DNA of 64,000 nucleotides from Halothiobacillaceae bacterium (GCA_028696185.1 JAQVHL010000004.1:1-64000), one strand, 5' to 3'. Shown: positions 26,730 through 36,991, numbered from the stretch's first letter. The notes: a model not told the origin generated them from the sequence alone. Program-made: numbers and translations.

Positions 26730-28052
26730 TCAGGAAACGCGGTCTGCTCGCTCATACAGGCAGCGGCCGGCCACCCAGGTGGCGCGTATGGCGCGGTCGT
26801 CGGCAAGAATCATCTGGGCGAACAGGGCTTCTTCCAGGTCGCGGCAGTGGCGCATGCGGTGGGCGAGCAGGGGGGTGGAGCACAGGTCGAGAACGACCAT
26901 GTCGGCCTCCATGCCCGGTTCCAGAGCGCCGACCCGGTCGGCGATGCCCAGGGCCTGCGCGCCCGCGCGGGTAGCAAGGTACAGACCGTCCAGGGCATTG
27001 AGCGCAAACCCATGCAGCCGGGCAATCCTGTAGGCATCGCCCAGTGTACGGAGCAGGGACAGGCTGGTGCCCGCGCCCACGTCGCTGCCCAGTGCGACGG
27101 CCGGGGAGGGCGTTGTCTGCCGCAGACGGCCCAGATCGAGCAGGCCACTGCCCAGGAACAGGTTGGAGCTGGGGCAATGCACCACGCAGGCGCCGCACGT
27201 GGCGATGCGCTGCAACTCGTCGTCGCTCAGGTGAATGCCGTGGCCCAGCAGGGTATGCGGGCCGAGCAGGCCGTAATGGGCGTAAATGTCCAGATAATCC
27301 TTCCGTTCAGGAAACAGCTCGCGCGCCCAGGCCACTTCTTCCGGGGTTTCCGCGATATGGGTCTGTATCCGGCAGTCCGGGTGTTCGGCGGCCAGCTGGC
27401 CGGCAAGTTCCAGCTGGCGCGGCGAACTGGTGGGCGCAAAGCGTGGGGTGATGGCATAGCCCAGGCGCCCCTGGCCGTGCCAGCGTGTGATGAGCGCGCG
27501 TGAATCGGCGTATCCTGAGTCGGCGGTATCGCATAATGTGGGCGGCGCGTGACGGTCCATCAGCACCTTGCCGGCGAACAGACGCATGTCGCGCGACAGC
27601 GCCTCGCGCATCAGCGCGTCCACCGAGTGGGCATGCACCGTGCCGAACACACAGGCGCTCGTCGTGCCATTGCGCAGGCATTCGTCGAGGAATACCCGGG
27701 CTTCGTGCGCCGCATGCTCGGGGTCCGCATACTGCTGTTCCACCTCGAAGGTGTAACGCTTCAGCCAGTCGATCAGACGCAGGCCGAAGCTTGCGATCAT
27801 CTGCACCTGGGGATAATGGACATGCGCATCGATAAAGCCAGGCAGAATCAGGTGATTGCTGTCGTAATGCACGACGTGCATCTCGTCCGGCACCTGAGCG
27901 CGCAGCCGCGCGTGATCGTCCAGCGCCACGATGCGGCCCTCGTGCAAGAGGATCAGCGCATCCGGCTCGAAACGCAGGGCCGCCGCGCCTTCGCGCCAGG
28001 GCGGGGCACGGAAGCTCAGGCAGGGACCGCGCAGGGCGAGGCGTTCGGACAT
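26730..28052 (-). CDS. guaD: Guanine deaminase
   Basis: 440-residue cytosolic amidohydrolase converting guanine to xanthine and ammonia. Metal-binding and catalytic motifs are visible: FIDAHVHYPQ near residue 75, the THIAETPEE block, LGHGIHLSDDE and the SDVGAGTSLS aspartate. Length is typical. ATG at 28052 is preceded by GAGGAG; an upstream in-frame start would add 14 unrelated residues. Guanine deamination fits the nearby ammonium transport genes as nitrogen scavenging, but they are separate transcripts. Confidence 0.93.
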   Translation of the reverse strand: MSERLALRGPCLSFRAPPWREGAAALRFEPDALILLHEGRIVALDDHARLRAQVPDEMHVVHYDSNHLILPGFIDAHVHYPQVQMIASFGLRLIDWLKRYTFEVEQQYADPEHAAHEARVFLDECLRNGTTSACVFGTVHAHSVDALMREALSRDMRLFAGKVLMDRHAPPTLCDTADSGYADSRALITRWHGQGRLGYAITPRFAPTSSPRQLELAGQLAAEHPDCRIQTHIAETPEEVAWARELFPERKDYLDIYAHYGLLGPHTLLGHGIHLSDDELQRIATCGACVVHCPSSNLFLGSGLLDLGRLRQTTPSPAVALGSDVGAGTSLSLLRTLGDAYRIARLHGFALNALDGLYLATRAGAQALGIADRVGALEPGMEADMVVLDLCSTPLLAHRMRHCRDLEEALFAQMILADDRAIRATWVAGRCLYERADRVS

Positions 28053-28164
28053 GCGTAAAGCTCCTCGGCTAGGGCGTGAAGAAGTATGACGCATTTTGTA
28101 TGACCGCCGCGTTCAACAAACCGAAAATCACCTCACTCATCACGTAAATCATAAGGAGCTTTTC

Positions 28165-28638
28165 ATGCTGACTATCACGATACCCGGACGGGCAAGCTAT
28201 GCACTGGCGCATCTGGTGCTTGATTACAACGGCACGCTGGCGCTCGATGGAGAGCTCCTGCCCGGTGTGGGTGAGGCGCTGGTAGCGCTGGCCGGCTCGC
28301 TCGAACTGCATGTGGTGACGGCCGATACGCATGGCAGCGTGCATCGCGCGCTGGCGGGCCTGCCCTGTCGCGTCGTCGTTCTGGATGCCGGTGCACAGGA
28401 TGAGGCCAAGTGCGCCCTGGTGGAGAGCCTGGGGGCCGGTCAGTGCGTGGCTATCGGCAACGGCTACAACGACGCGCGGATGCTGCGCGCCGCCGCCCTG
28501 GGTATCGCCGTGCTGCAGGAAGAGGGCACGGCCGTACCGGCCCTGCTGGCCGCCGATATTGCGGTCCGTTCTATACAGGACGCACTCCATCTGCTGCGCC
28601 GTCCGGCGCGGCTGATAGCGAGCTTGCGCAATGCGTGA
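28165..28638 (+). CDS. Small HAD-type phosphatase related to P-type ATPase domains (COG4087-like)
   Basis: 157 residues from ATG 28165 (AAGGAG upstream). LVLDYNGTLALDG is a HAD motif I in the P-type-ATPase-like DxNGT form, and IGNGYNDARML is motif IV supplying the Mg-binding aspartate. The protein is a free catalytic core without membrane helices. Members are called soluble P-type ATPase-like phosphatases; the substrate is unknown. It is divergent from guaD and convergent with amtB. Confidence 0.8.
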   Translation: MLTITIPGRASYALAHLVLDYNGTLALDGELLPGVGEALVALAGSLELHVVTADTHGSVHRALAGLPCRVVVLDAGAQDEAKCALVESLGAGQCVAIGNGYNDARMLRAAALGIAVLQEEGTAVPALLAADIAVRSIQDALHLLRRPARLIASLRNA

Positions 28639-28656
28639 GGGGTGTTGGAAAACGAA

Positions 28657-28676
28657 AGGGCGCCCGTGGGCGCCCT
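28657..28676. terminator. Bidirectional terminator between the HAD gene and amtB
   Basis: AGGGCGCC and GGCGCCCT form an 8-bp stem around CGTG. On the minus strand it is followed by TTTCGTTTTCC, so it best serves amtB. Confidence 0.75.
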
Positions 28677-28697
28677 CAAGGTGTCTGGATGTTGGCC

Positions 28698-30068
28698 TCA
28701 GAGCTTGTAGGCCTGTTCGCCGTGCGTGCTGGTGTCCAGTCCTTCGCGTTCCTGTTCTTCGCTGACGCGCAGGCCCATGACGAGGTCGATCAGCTTGAAG
28801 AGCACGAAGCTCACCAGGCCGGACCAGACGATGACCAGGCCGACGCCGGTCATCTGGGTGAGCACCTGGGCGCCCATGCTGTAGCCGTCGAGCCCCACGC
28901 CGCCCAGTGCCGGGGAAACCACGATGCCGGTGCCGATGGCGCCGACGATGCCGGCCACGCCGTGCACGCCGAAGACATCCAGGGTTTCGTCATAACCGAA
29001 TCGGGCCTTGAGTGCGGTAATGGCCCACAAGGCGGCAAGACTGCCCAGCGCGCCGAGGACGAGGGCGCCCATCGGGCCGGCGAGTCCGGCGGCCGGGGTG
29101 ATGGCGACCAGGCCGCCAATGGCGCCTGTGACCACGCCCAGGAGGCTCGGTTTGCCGCGTACGATCCATTCCATTGCCATCCACGCCAGGGCGCCGGCCA
29201 TGCTGGCGAGCATGGTGTTGACGGCGGCGAGTACCGCGATGCCATTCGCTTCCAGGCTGGAGCCGGCATTGAAGCCGAACCAGCCGAACCACAGCAGGGC
29301 GCCGCCGATCAGGGTCAGGGTCAGGTTGTGCGGGGCGAGGTGCTCGCGGCCAAAACCGAGGCGGCGACCGATGACCAGCGCGCCCACCAGCGCCGCAACC
29401 CCGGCATTGATGTGCACCACGGTGCCCCCGGCAAAGTCCAGCTCGCCCTTGTCGAACATCAGCCCGCCTTCGACCCAGACCATGTGCACCATCGGCAGAT
29501 AGGCCAGGGTGAACCACAGTGCGGAAAACACCAGCAGGGCGGAAAATTTCACGCGTTCGGCCAGACCGCCGACGATCAGCGCGGCGGTAAGCCCGGCGAA
29601 GGTGAGCTGAAACAGCATGAACAGCAACTCGGGCAGGGCCACGCCGTCGGTAAAGGTGGCCGCGAGGCTGTCCACGGTCACGCCTGAGAGAAACAGCTTG
29701 TCGAAGCTGCCGATGACCGGATTGCCCGCCGTGAAGGCCAGGCTGTAGCCGTAGACCACCCACAGGACGCCGATCAGGCTGCTGATCGCGAAGACCTGGG
29801 TCATGACCGACAGGGCGTTTTTCGCGCGGAGCATGCCGCCATAAAACAGCGCCAGCCCCGGCAGGGCCATGAGCAGAACCAGAATCGTGGATACCAGCAT
29901 CCAGGCGACATCGCCCTTGTCCACGGTGGGCGCGGCCTGATCCGCACTGTCCGCGACCGCTACGGCTTCGGACACCGTGGCCAGCGTGGCCGCTTCCTGG
30001 GCGAAGCCGGGGCTGCCAAGCCCCAGGCCGGCGGCCAGGAGCGTCAGAAACAGAAGTGCGGTTTTCAT
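28698..30068 (-). CDS. amtB: Ammonium transporter AmtB
   Basis: 456-residue inner-membrane ammonium channel. An N-terminal cleavable signal and an Ala-rich linker (about 1-45) precede 11 membrane helices. The family histidines are visible in LPMVHMVWVEGG and VFGVHGVAGIVGAIGTG, the Phe/Trp gate region is normal, and the cytosolic tail that binds GlnK is present. It lies 27 bases after glnK on the same strand, the classic glnK-amtB order. Nitrogen-limited expression is expected from the sigma54 promoter in front of glnK. Confidence 0.96.
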   Translation of the reverse strand: MKTALLFLTLLAAGLGLGSPGFAQEAATLATVSEAVAVADSADQAAPTVDKGDVAWMLVSTILVLLMALPGLALFYGGMLRAKNALSVMTQVFAISSLIGVLWVVYGYSLAFTAGNPVIGSFDKLFLSGVTVDSLAATFTDGVALPELLFMLFQLTFAGLTAALIVGGLAERVKFSALLVFSALWFTLAYLPMVHMVWVEGGLMFDKGELDFAGGTVVHINAGVAALVGALVIGRRLGFGREHLAPHNLTLTLIGGALLWFGWFGFNAGSSLEANGIAVLAAVNTMLASMAGALAWMAMEWIVRGKPSLLGVVTGAIGGLVAITPAAGLAGPMGALVLGALGSLAALWAITALKARFGYDETLDVFGVHGVAGIVGAIGTGIVVSPALGGVGLDGYSMGAQVLTQMTGVGLVIVWSGLVSFVLFKLIDLVMGLRVSEEQEREGLDTSTHGEQAYKL

Positions 30069-30095
30069 GATGGCGTTCTCCTCGCGAGGGGGTTG

Positions 30096-30863
<768 letters not shown>

Positions 30864-32000
30864 TTACCCCGCCATGACCGTCAGGCTGCGGCGCAGGCGC
30901 AGCAGGGCGAAGCTGAAGAAGCCCAGCCCCATGCCGGCGATGATGCACAGTTGTGGCCAGACGACGTCCAGGCCGGCGCCACGATAGACAGTGGCCTGGG
31001 CCAGTTTCACGAAATGCGTGGACGGCGAGAACAGCATGATGCGCTGGATCGCCTCGGGCATGGATTCCAGAGGGGTGGTGTTGCCGGAGAGGGCGATCAT
31101 GGGAAAGATGACCGGGATGGCGAGCAGGCCCAGTTGCGGCATGGAGCGGGCGAGGGTGGCGAGGACGATGCCCAGCGAGGTCATGGCGAACAGGTACAGC
31201 GCGGCCCCGGCAAGAAACAGGGGCAGGCTGCCGTTGAGCGGGGTGCCGATGAGTTTGCCGACGACGAAAAGCATGGACAGGCAGGCCGCGCCGAGGATGA
31301 CCACGCCATTGGCCCAGATTTTTGCGGCCATGATCTCGAACGGGGTCAAGGGCATGACCAGCAGGTGTTCCAGTGTGCCTTTTTCGCGCTCGCGGATCAG
31401 CGCCGCGCCGCTCAGGATGAGCGAGAGCAGGGTGATGACATTGACGATCATCATGGTGCCCAGGAACCACTCGGAGTACAGATTAGGATTGAACAGGGCA
31501 CGAGGCACGGCGGCGATGGGCGGCGGGCCGGCGTTCGGGGTCAGGCCGCGTTCGTGCTGCCAGCGGCGGATTTCCTCGCTGAAGAGGGTGCGTACATAGG
31601 CGCTGCCGACGCCGGCCTGGCTCATGGCCGTGGCATCGACGTTGATCTGGATTTGCGCGGCCCGTCCGGCGAGAAGATCGGCCTCGAAGCGGGGCGGGAT
31701 GTCGATGACGAAGGTGTGGCGGCCCCGGTCCATGGCCGGGTCGATGTCGGGGATGCCGATGGGCTGGGGTGTCTGGAAGTAAGGGGGGCGCAGGGCGTCG
31801 GTCAGGCGCCGCGACAGGGCGCTGCCGTCCTCATCGACGACGGCGACCGAGGCGTTCTTCACCTCGATGCCGGTGCCGGTGGCCGTGACGTAGACCATCA
31901 CGGTGAAGCTGTAGAGGATCAGCACCACCAGGACATAGTCGTAACGCAGGCTGATGAGTTCCTTGAGTCCGAGATGGGCGATGTTGCGCAGCGCACACAT
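30864..32000 (-). CDS. yhhJ: ABC-2 type permease (YhhJ-like)
   Basis: 378-residue membrane protein with an N-terminal helix, a large extracytoplasmic loop (about 50-170) and five further helices. This is the ABC-2 exporter topology. Conserved blocks include REREKGTLEHLLVMPLTPFEIMAAKI and the C-terminal LSGNTTPLESMPEAIQRIMLFSPSTHFVK. It starts 2 bases after the RbbA-like gene stop, with AGGAGCG as ribosome binding site. In E. coli yhhJ follows rbbA and yhiI in the same order. It probably forms a heteromeric exporter with the RbbA permease half. Confidence 0.85.
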   Translation of the reverse strand: MCALRNIAHLGLKELISLRYDYVLVVLILYSFTVMVYVTATGTGIEVKNASVAVVDEDGSALSRRLTDALRPPYFQTPQPIGIPDIDPAMDRGRHTFVIDIPPRFEADLLAGRAAQIQINVDATAMSQAGVGSAYVRTLFSEEIRRWQHERGLTPNAGPPPIAAVPRALFNPNLYSEWFLGTMMIVNVITLLSLILSGAALIREREKGTLEHLLVMPLTPFEIMAAKIWANGVVILGAACLSMLFVVGKLIGTPLNGSLPLFLAGAALYLFAMTSLGIVLATLARSMPQLGLLAIPVIFPMIALSGNTTPLESMPEAIQRIMLFSPSTHFVKLAQATVYRGAGLDVVWPQLCIIAGMGLGFFSFALLRLRRSLTVMAG

Positions 32001-32002
32001 GT

Positions 32003-34807
32003 TCAGCGCTCCTGCGGGCGCAGCAGCGCCAGGCTGGCGAGGAGGAACAGCAGGAAGAAGCCGAACAGCAGCAGGCCCTGGGGCAGCAGTTGCAGTGGGG
32101 GAACGGCCTTGGTGAACAGGCCGACGCTGATCTGCAGGAAATGACTGGCCGGGAAGGCCTGGCCGAGCACGGCGGCCGGGCCTTCCAGCGATGAAACCGG
32201 CTTGATGAGGCCGGAGAACTGAATGGCTGGAAGCATGGTGAGGATGAAGGCGGCGAAAATCGCAGCGATCTGGCTATGGGTGAAGGTGGAGATAAGCAGT
32301 CCCCAGGCGGTGGCGGCCAGCACATAGACCAGCCCGGCGCCGAGCAGGGCGGCGAGACTGCCCTGGATGGGAACAGCAAAGCCCCAGACCACCACCGCAA
32401 GCAGCATCAGGAAATTGCCGAAACCGAGGGCGACATAGGGCAGCTGCTTGCCCAGCAGGAACTCCAGCCGGGTGGCGGGGCTGGCGTACAGATTGGTGAT
32501 GGAGCCCATTTCCTTTTCGCGGACGACCGCCAATGCCGTGAGTGTGGCGGGGATGACCAGCATGAGCACGGCGATCACGCCGGGGGCGATGGCGTAGATG
32601 CTGAGAAAGTTCGGGTTGTAGCGCAGGCGCACATTCAGGCGTGCGTCGATATCCGTCGTTGTCTTATCCAAGGCGGGAAAACGCCCGGCCAGATAGCGCT
32701 CGTGAACGCCCAGCGCGTAGCCACGGATGTTTTCCGTGCGAAAGGGCACGGCCCCGTCCAGCCAGAAGGCCACCTCCGGCGTATCGCCGCGTTGCAGGGC
32801 GCGGCCGAAGCCCGGCGGAATCTCCACCACCAGACTCACCGCGCCGCCTTGCAGCGCGCGGTAGGCGTCGGTTTCGGACGCCAGGGGCGGGGCCTGCGAG
32901 AAATAGCGCGATCCGGCGAAATCCTGCAGGTAATCGCGGCTTGCCGGGGTGCGGTCGTAGTCCAGCACCGCGTAGCGCAGGTTTTCCACATCCAGCGAAA
33001 TGCCCAGGCCCATGACGATCATCAGGATGAGCGTGCCCAGCCAGGCAAACGCGAGCCGAATGGGGTCGCGGATCACCTCGCGCGCTTCGCGGGCGGCGTA
33101 GGCCCACAGGCGCGCGGCGCTGAAAAGGCTTGGGCGTGCGATCACGGCGGCTTGTTGCGTGGCAGGGGATGTTTCGGGCGGGCGGGGGTGGGATTCTGCC
33201 GGGCTGTCGGCAAGGGGCTCCAATGCGTTCTGCCCTTCGTCCTGGGCCTTTCGCAGGTAATGAATGAACGCCTCTTCCAGAGTGTCCTGCCCAGCGGCGC
33301 GGATCAGTCCGGCTGGGGTGTCTTCGGCCAGTACGCGGCCGGCGTGCATCAGGGCGATGCGGTCGCAGCGTTCGGCTTCGTTCATGAAATGGGTGGAGAC
33401 GAACAGTGTCACCCCCTTCTCGCGCGAGAGCTGCAGCAAATGGCGCCAGAACAGCTCGCGGGCGCGCGGGTCCACACCGGAAGTCGGCTCGTCGAGAATC
33501 AGGATGTCCGGTTCGTGCAGTACGGCGATGGCCAGCGACAGGCGCTGGCGCAGCCCCAGCGGCAACGCACCTGCGCGCTCCGTGAGAACGGATTCCAGTT
33601 CGAATTGTCCGGCCAGCGCGGCGATGCGTTCTGCGGCCTGCGCGTGGGGCAGATGGAACAGGCGGGCGTGCAGTATCAGGTTTTGTTGCACGCTCAGTTC
33701 CTCGTACAGGGAAAAACTCTGCGACATGTAGCCGATGCGGTGGCGCAGGGCCAGATTGTGCGCATCGACCGGTTGCCCGAACAGAAAGGCCTCGCCCTCG
33801 CTCGCGGGCAACAAGCCGGTGAGCATTTTCATGGTGGTGGTCTTGCCGCAGCCGTTGGAGCCGAGAAAGCCGTAGATCGTCCCGCGTTCGATGGAAAAAT
33901 CCACCCGGTCCACCGCGATGAACGAGCCGAATCGCCGGGTAAGTCCCCGTGCGGCGATCGCGATTTCGCCGGGCGTCGCATCCGGCGTGCTTGTACGGGG
34001 CGTGGCGACGAGGGGCGCTGTATCGTCACGCCCTGGCAGGAGGGCGGCGTAAGCACGCTCCAGGGAATCGGCGCCCGTGCGTTGCATGAGCTGCGCCGGG
34101 CGGCCGCGATCAAGCACGCGGCCTTCGTGCAGGGCGATGAGCGTATCGAAGCGCGCCGCTTCGTCCATATAGGCCGTGGCTACCAGTACGGCCATGCGCG
34201 GCCGCCGCGCACGCAGGCGATCCACCAGCGCCCAGAACTGCCGCCGCGACAGGGGGTCGACGCCGGTGGTCGGCTCGTCGAGGATCAGGAGATCCGGGTC
34301 ATGGATCAGCGCGCAGCACAGGCCCAGCTTCTGCTTCATCCCGCCGGAAAGCTTGCCTGCCGCGCGGCTGCGAAAGGGCGCAAGCCCGGTGGCGCTCAGC
34401 AGCTCGTCGATGCGCGCGGGACGCCCGCGGGCCTCCAGGCCGAACAGTTGTGCGAAGAAGAGGATGTTCTCTTCCACGGACAGACTGGGGTAGAGGTTGC
34501 GCCCTAGCCCTTGCGGCATGAAGGCGATACGTGGTGCGATGCGCGCCCGATGCCCGGCGTCGCGGATCGGGCCGTCCAGCACTTCGATGTACCCATCCAT
34601 CACGCGACGGGTACCGGCCAGCAGGCCGAGCAGGGTGGACTTGCCAGCGCCATCCGGGCCAATCAGCGCCAGGGTTTCGCCTTCGTGCAGTTCAAGCGCG
34701 ACGTCGTGCAGCGCGGTTTTTTTGCCATAGCGGTGGCTTACGCCCGAAGCGCGAAGTACGAAGGGGCGCCTCGGGGGCGCCTCTGGGCTCAACGCGGTGT
34801 CAGCCAT
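32003..34807 (-). CDS. rbbA: RbbA-type fused ABC ATPase (two ATPase domains plus ABC-2 permease)
   Basis: 934 residues, close to E. coli RbbA (about 911). The first ATPase (about 15-250) has Walker A GPDGAGKST, LSGGMKQKLG and LLILDEPTTGVD. The second (about 285-530) has GSNGCGKTT and ILILDEPTSGVD, with the signature position reading LPLGLRQRLS rather than LSGGQ. An acidic linker leads to a membrane half (about 570-930) with a large extracytoplasmic loop. E. coli RbbA has been described as ribosome-associated, but the operon context (HlyD adaptor before, ABC-2 permease after) argues for an exporter. The 5' end overlaps the adaptor gene by 19 bases. Confidence 0.88.
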   Translation of the reverse strand: MADTALSPEAPPRRPFVLRASGVSHRYGKKTALHDVALELHEGETLALIGPDGAGKSTLLGLLAGTRRVMDGYIEVLDGPIRDAGHRARIAPRIAFMPQGLGRNLYPSLSVEENILFFAQLFGLEARGRPARIDELLSATGLAPFRSRAAGKLSGGMKQKLGLCCALIHDPDLLILDEPTTGVDPLSRRQFWALVDRLRARRPRMAVLVATAYMDEAARFDTLIALHEGRVLDRGRPAQLMQRTGADSLERAYAALLPGRDDTAPLVATPRTSTPDATPGEIAIAARGLTRRFGSFIAVDRVDFSIERGTIYGFLGSNGCGKTTTMKMLTGLLPASEGEAFLFGQPVDAHNLALRHRIGYMSQSFSLYEELSVQQNLILHARLFHLPHAQAAERIAALAGQFELESVLTERAGALPLGLRQRLSLAIAVLHEPDILILDEPTSGVDPRARELFWRHLLQLSREKGVTLFVSTHFMNEAERCDRIALMHAGRVLAEDTPAGLIRAAGQDTLEEAFIHYLRKAQDEGQNALEPLADSPAESHPRPPETSPATQQAAVIARPSLFSAARLWAYAAREAREVIRDPIRLAFAWLGTLILMIVMGLGISLDVENLRYAVLDYDRTPASRDYLQDFAGSRYFSQAPPLASETDAYRALQGGAVSLVVEIPPGFGRALQRGDTPEVAFWLDGAVPFRTENIRGYALGVHERYLAGRFPALDKTTTDIDARLNVRLRYNPNFLSIYAIAPGVIAVLMLVIPATLTALAVVREKEMGSITNLYASPATRLEFLLGKQLPYVALGFGNFLMLLAVVVWGFAVPIQGSLAALLGAGLVYVLAATAWGLLISTFTHSQIAAIFAAFILTMLPAIQFSGLIKPVSSLEGPAAVLGQAFPASHFLQISVGLFTKAVPPLQLLPQGLLLFGFFLLFLLASLALLRPQER

Positions 34808-35760
34808 GCCGGCCAGGCCGCATTCGGGTCAAGGCGCACCACGGCGATGCCCGGCAGGCCGGGTTTGGCCAGGGCGCGATAGCGTTCGGGCACATCGACG
34901 CGCGCCTTCACGCGGAAGGCCAGTTTCTGCCGTTCGTCGGCGGTTTCCACGCTCTTGGGGGTGAACTGCGCTTCGGCGGCGACGAAGCTGATGCGTGCCG
35001 GCACCGGCCGGTCGGGGAAGGCATCGAACACAAGCCGTGCTTCGGCGCCCAGCGCTACCTGACCGGCCTGGATTTCGGGCAGGAAGAAGCTCATGTAGGT
35101 GTCGTCCAGATCGATCATGCTCAGTACCCGTCCTCCGGCCCCCACCACCTCGCCTGGCTGGGCCAGCCGGTACTGGATGCGTCCCTTGCGCGGTGCGCGC
35201 AGCACGGTATCGTCCAGTTGGGCGAGTACCTGCCGCACCTGGGCCTGGGCCGCGCGCTGCGCTGCCTCGCCCTCGACCTTTTGCACATTCACCGCCTGCA
35301 GGGCGGAAATGGCCACACGGTTGCGTGTGCGCGCCTCGTCGAGCTGGTCGGCGGAGACATTGCCCGATTGGGCCAGCCGGGTAATGCGTGCCAGGGTTTT
35401 TTCCGCGTAATCGAGCTCGCTGCGTCGTTGCTGGATCAGCGCATCGAGATAATTAAGGTTCTCCGCCGCGCGCTCAAGTTCTGCACGGGCGTGATCCAGC
35501 GCGGCATCCAGCTCGCGCGTGTCGAGGTGGGCGACGATCTGGCCGGCGTCCACCGTATCGCCTTCCTCCACCAGAATCTGCGCCAAGCGTCCCGGCAGCT
35601 TGGCGGCAATGGCGATTTCCGTGGCCTCCGCGCGGCCGTTGCTCTGGGCAAAGCCCTCGGGCAAAACGCGCGGGGACTCCTGCATCTGGAACAGGGTCCA
35701 GCCACCGGCCAGTACGGCGAGCAGGAGCAGCAGGGGGATGAACAGGCGGGAGGCGGGCAT
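34789..35760 (-). CDS. HlyD/YhiI-family secretion adaptor
   Basis: 323-residue periplasmic adaptor. A membrane anchor (LFIPLLLLLAVLAGGWTLF, about 5-24) is followed by a lipoyl half motif (AAKLPGRLAQILVEEGDTVDAGQIVAHLD), a coiled-coil hairpin (about 75-165) and the second half (LRAPRKGRIQYRLAQPGEVVGAGG), then a beta-barrel domain. I chose ATG 35760, since it opens straight into the anchor. A GTG at 35784 in frame would add eight residues. It is the first gene of the three-gene exporter operon, in the YhiI position. Confidence 0.88.
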   Translation of the reverse strand: MPASRLFIPLLLLLAVLAGGWTLFQMQESPRVLPEGFAQSNGRAEATEIAIAAKLPGRLAQILVEEGDTVDAGQIVAHLDTRELDAALDHARAELERAAENLNYLDALIQQRRSELDYAEKTLARITRLAQSGNVSADQLDEARTRNRVAISALQAVNVQKVEGEAAQRAAQAQVRQVLAQLDDTVLRAPRKGRIQYRLAQPGEVVGAGGRVLSMIDLDDTYMSFFLPEIQAGQVALGAEARLVFDAFPDRPVPARISFVAAEAQFTPKSVETADERQKLAFRVKARVDVPERYRALAKPGLPGIAVVRLDPNAAWPAWLTPR

Positions 35761-35799
35761 GGCGGCGTTCCGTTCTGGTAGCACGAATACCTTAGCAAA

Positions 35800-35831
35800 A
35801 TACCAAGCAGGCTAATGAATTTTTTTGGTAT
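35800..35831 (-). promoter_or_regulatory. Inverted repeat in the promoter region of the exporter operon
   Basis: ATACCAA (35800-35806) and TTGGTAT (35825-35831) form perfect 7-bp arms with 18 bases between, about 40 bases before the adaptor start. A further AATACC lies at 35786-35791. It could be an operator controlling the adaptor/rbbA operon or the divergent rsuA gene. No regulator gene is adjacent. Confidence 0.4.
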
Positions 35832-35918
35832 GGATTTGGCGCCCTGCGGTTCAGGCGCGACAATCCTGCCCCTAGCGGGGGCGTTATGTGCCGGAGTGCG
35901 CCAATGAAGGAAAACAAA

Positions 35919-36611
35919 ATGCGTTTGGACAGGTTTCTGGCTGCCGCGACCGGCTGTAGCCGTGCGCAGGCCGCGCAGTGGGTGCGCGCCGGCCGGGTGC
36001 GGGTGGGCGAGAGCATCGCGCGCGAGCCCTCGCGCCATGTGACGGACGGTGAAGGTGTGTGGCTGGATGAGGCGCCGCTTCGCGTGGAAGGACCGCGCTA
36101 TTTCCTTTTGCACAAACCGGCCGGTTATGTCTGCTCCCATCGGGACGAGGGCGGCCACCTGTCCGCCCTGCGCCTGCTCGACGTGCCGCGCCGCGAGGAC
36201 CTGCATTTTGCCGGACGGCTGGATGCCGACACGACCGGGCTGGTGCTGTTGACCGACGATGGCGCCTGGTCACACCGGATCAGCGCGCCGCGCCGCGCCT
36301 GTGTGAAGGTCTACCGCGCCGAGCTGGCCGAGCCTCTGGTTGCCGGGGCGGAAACGGCGCTGGCCGAGGGGCTGATGTTGCATGGCGAAACCCGCCCGAC
36401 CCGCCCCGCGCGCCTTGAGCGTCTGTCGCCGACTTTGGTGCGGCTGTTTATTGATGAGGGGCGCTACCATCAGGTCAAGCGCATGTTCGCTGCACTGGGT
36501 AACCGCGTCCTGCACCTGCACCGTGAGCAGGTCGGGTCTCTGACGTTGGAGCAAACCCCGCAACCGGGGCAGTGGCGTGTCTTGTGCGAGAGTGAGCGGG
36601 ACGGGGTTTGA
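35919..36611 (+). CDS. rsuA: 16S rRNA pseudouridine-516 synthase
   Basis: 230-residue RNA-modifying enzyme. An N-terminal S4 RNA-binding domain (MRLDRFLAAATGCSRAQAAQWV) precedes the catalytic domain, with the active aspartate in GRLDADTTGLVLLT, LHKPAGYVCSH and the late EGRYHQVKRMFAALGN block. Length fits RsuA (231). ATG 35919 was preferred to 35904 because AAGGA sits eight bases upstream. It stands alone. Confidence 0.92.
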   Translation: MRLDRFLAAATGCSRAQAAQWVRAGRVRVGESIAREPSRHVTDGEGVWLDEAPLRVEGPRYFLLHKPAGYVCSHRDEGGHLSALRLLDVPRREDLHFAGRLDADTTGLVLLTDDGAWSHRISAPRRACVKVYRAELAEPLVAGAETALAEGLMLHGETRPTRPARLERLSPTLVRLFIDEGRYHQVKRMFAALGNRVLHLHREQVGSLTLEQTPQPGQWRVLCESERDGV

Positions 36612-36638
36612 GCGCTGTCGTGAAAGCGCTGTGATCTT

Positions 36639-36830
36639 CAATTCAGCGCCGGACGAAGGATTCTCAGAGCCCCCTTGGAGGCGTCATGGCCGGGGGTGTG
36701 GAGACCGGGTGAAAGGGCCATGGATGGCTCTTTCACCCGCCTTCCTCAGGCCAGTTCTTGGCGGTTCCCAGGGGGCGCTTCTCTTTGCCCAGTCTCGTCC
36801 AGAATATCTTCGTTTGGTAAATCCCCTCAG
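36639..36830. repeat. Long palindromic MITE-like repeat, copy B
   Basis: It is homologous to the reverse complement of 30557-30782. Shared blocks include CAATTCAGCG, CCGGACGAAGGATT, CCCTTGGAGGCG, GGGCCATGGATGGC and CAGGCCAGT. The central stem is longer than in copy A: 36709-36721 pairs with 36724-36736, 13 pairs with one G-T. The left terminus is eroded and the right one (TCGTCCAGAATATCTTCGTT) still resembles copy A. With the flanking 36612-36991 region it makes a 380-base gap that otherwise holds only the upstream region of the next gene, including a 14-base perfect palindrome at 36849-36862. Confidence 0.75.
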
Positions 36831-36991
36831 ATGACACAGCGGGATGCCCTTTCGCGCGAAAGCCGTGTCCTTTCGGGGTTTTTGTCAGGTTTGCTCCCGG
36901 CCGTCAGGGCAGGGATTGCAAGTGTCAAATACCTGTAGCGCTGCTAGGCTAGTTTGAAATCATCCGCTTCTTCCTTTTGCGCGAGCTTGCC

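Noticed and set aside
32276-34507. A 743-codon plus-strand frame inside the rbbA-like gene
   Set aside because: It is antisense to two complete ABC ATPase domains with Walker motifs; the frame itself is low-complexity Gly/Gln/Ala.
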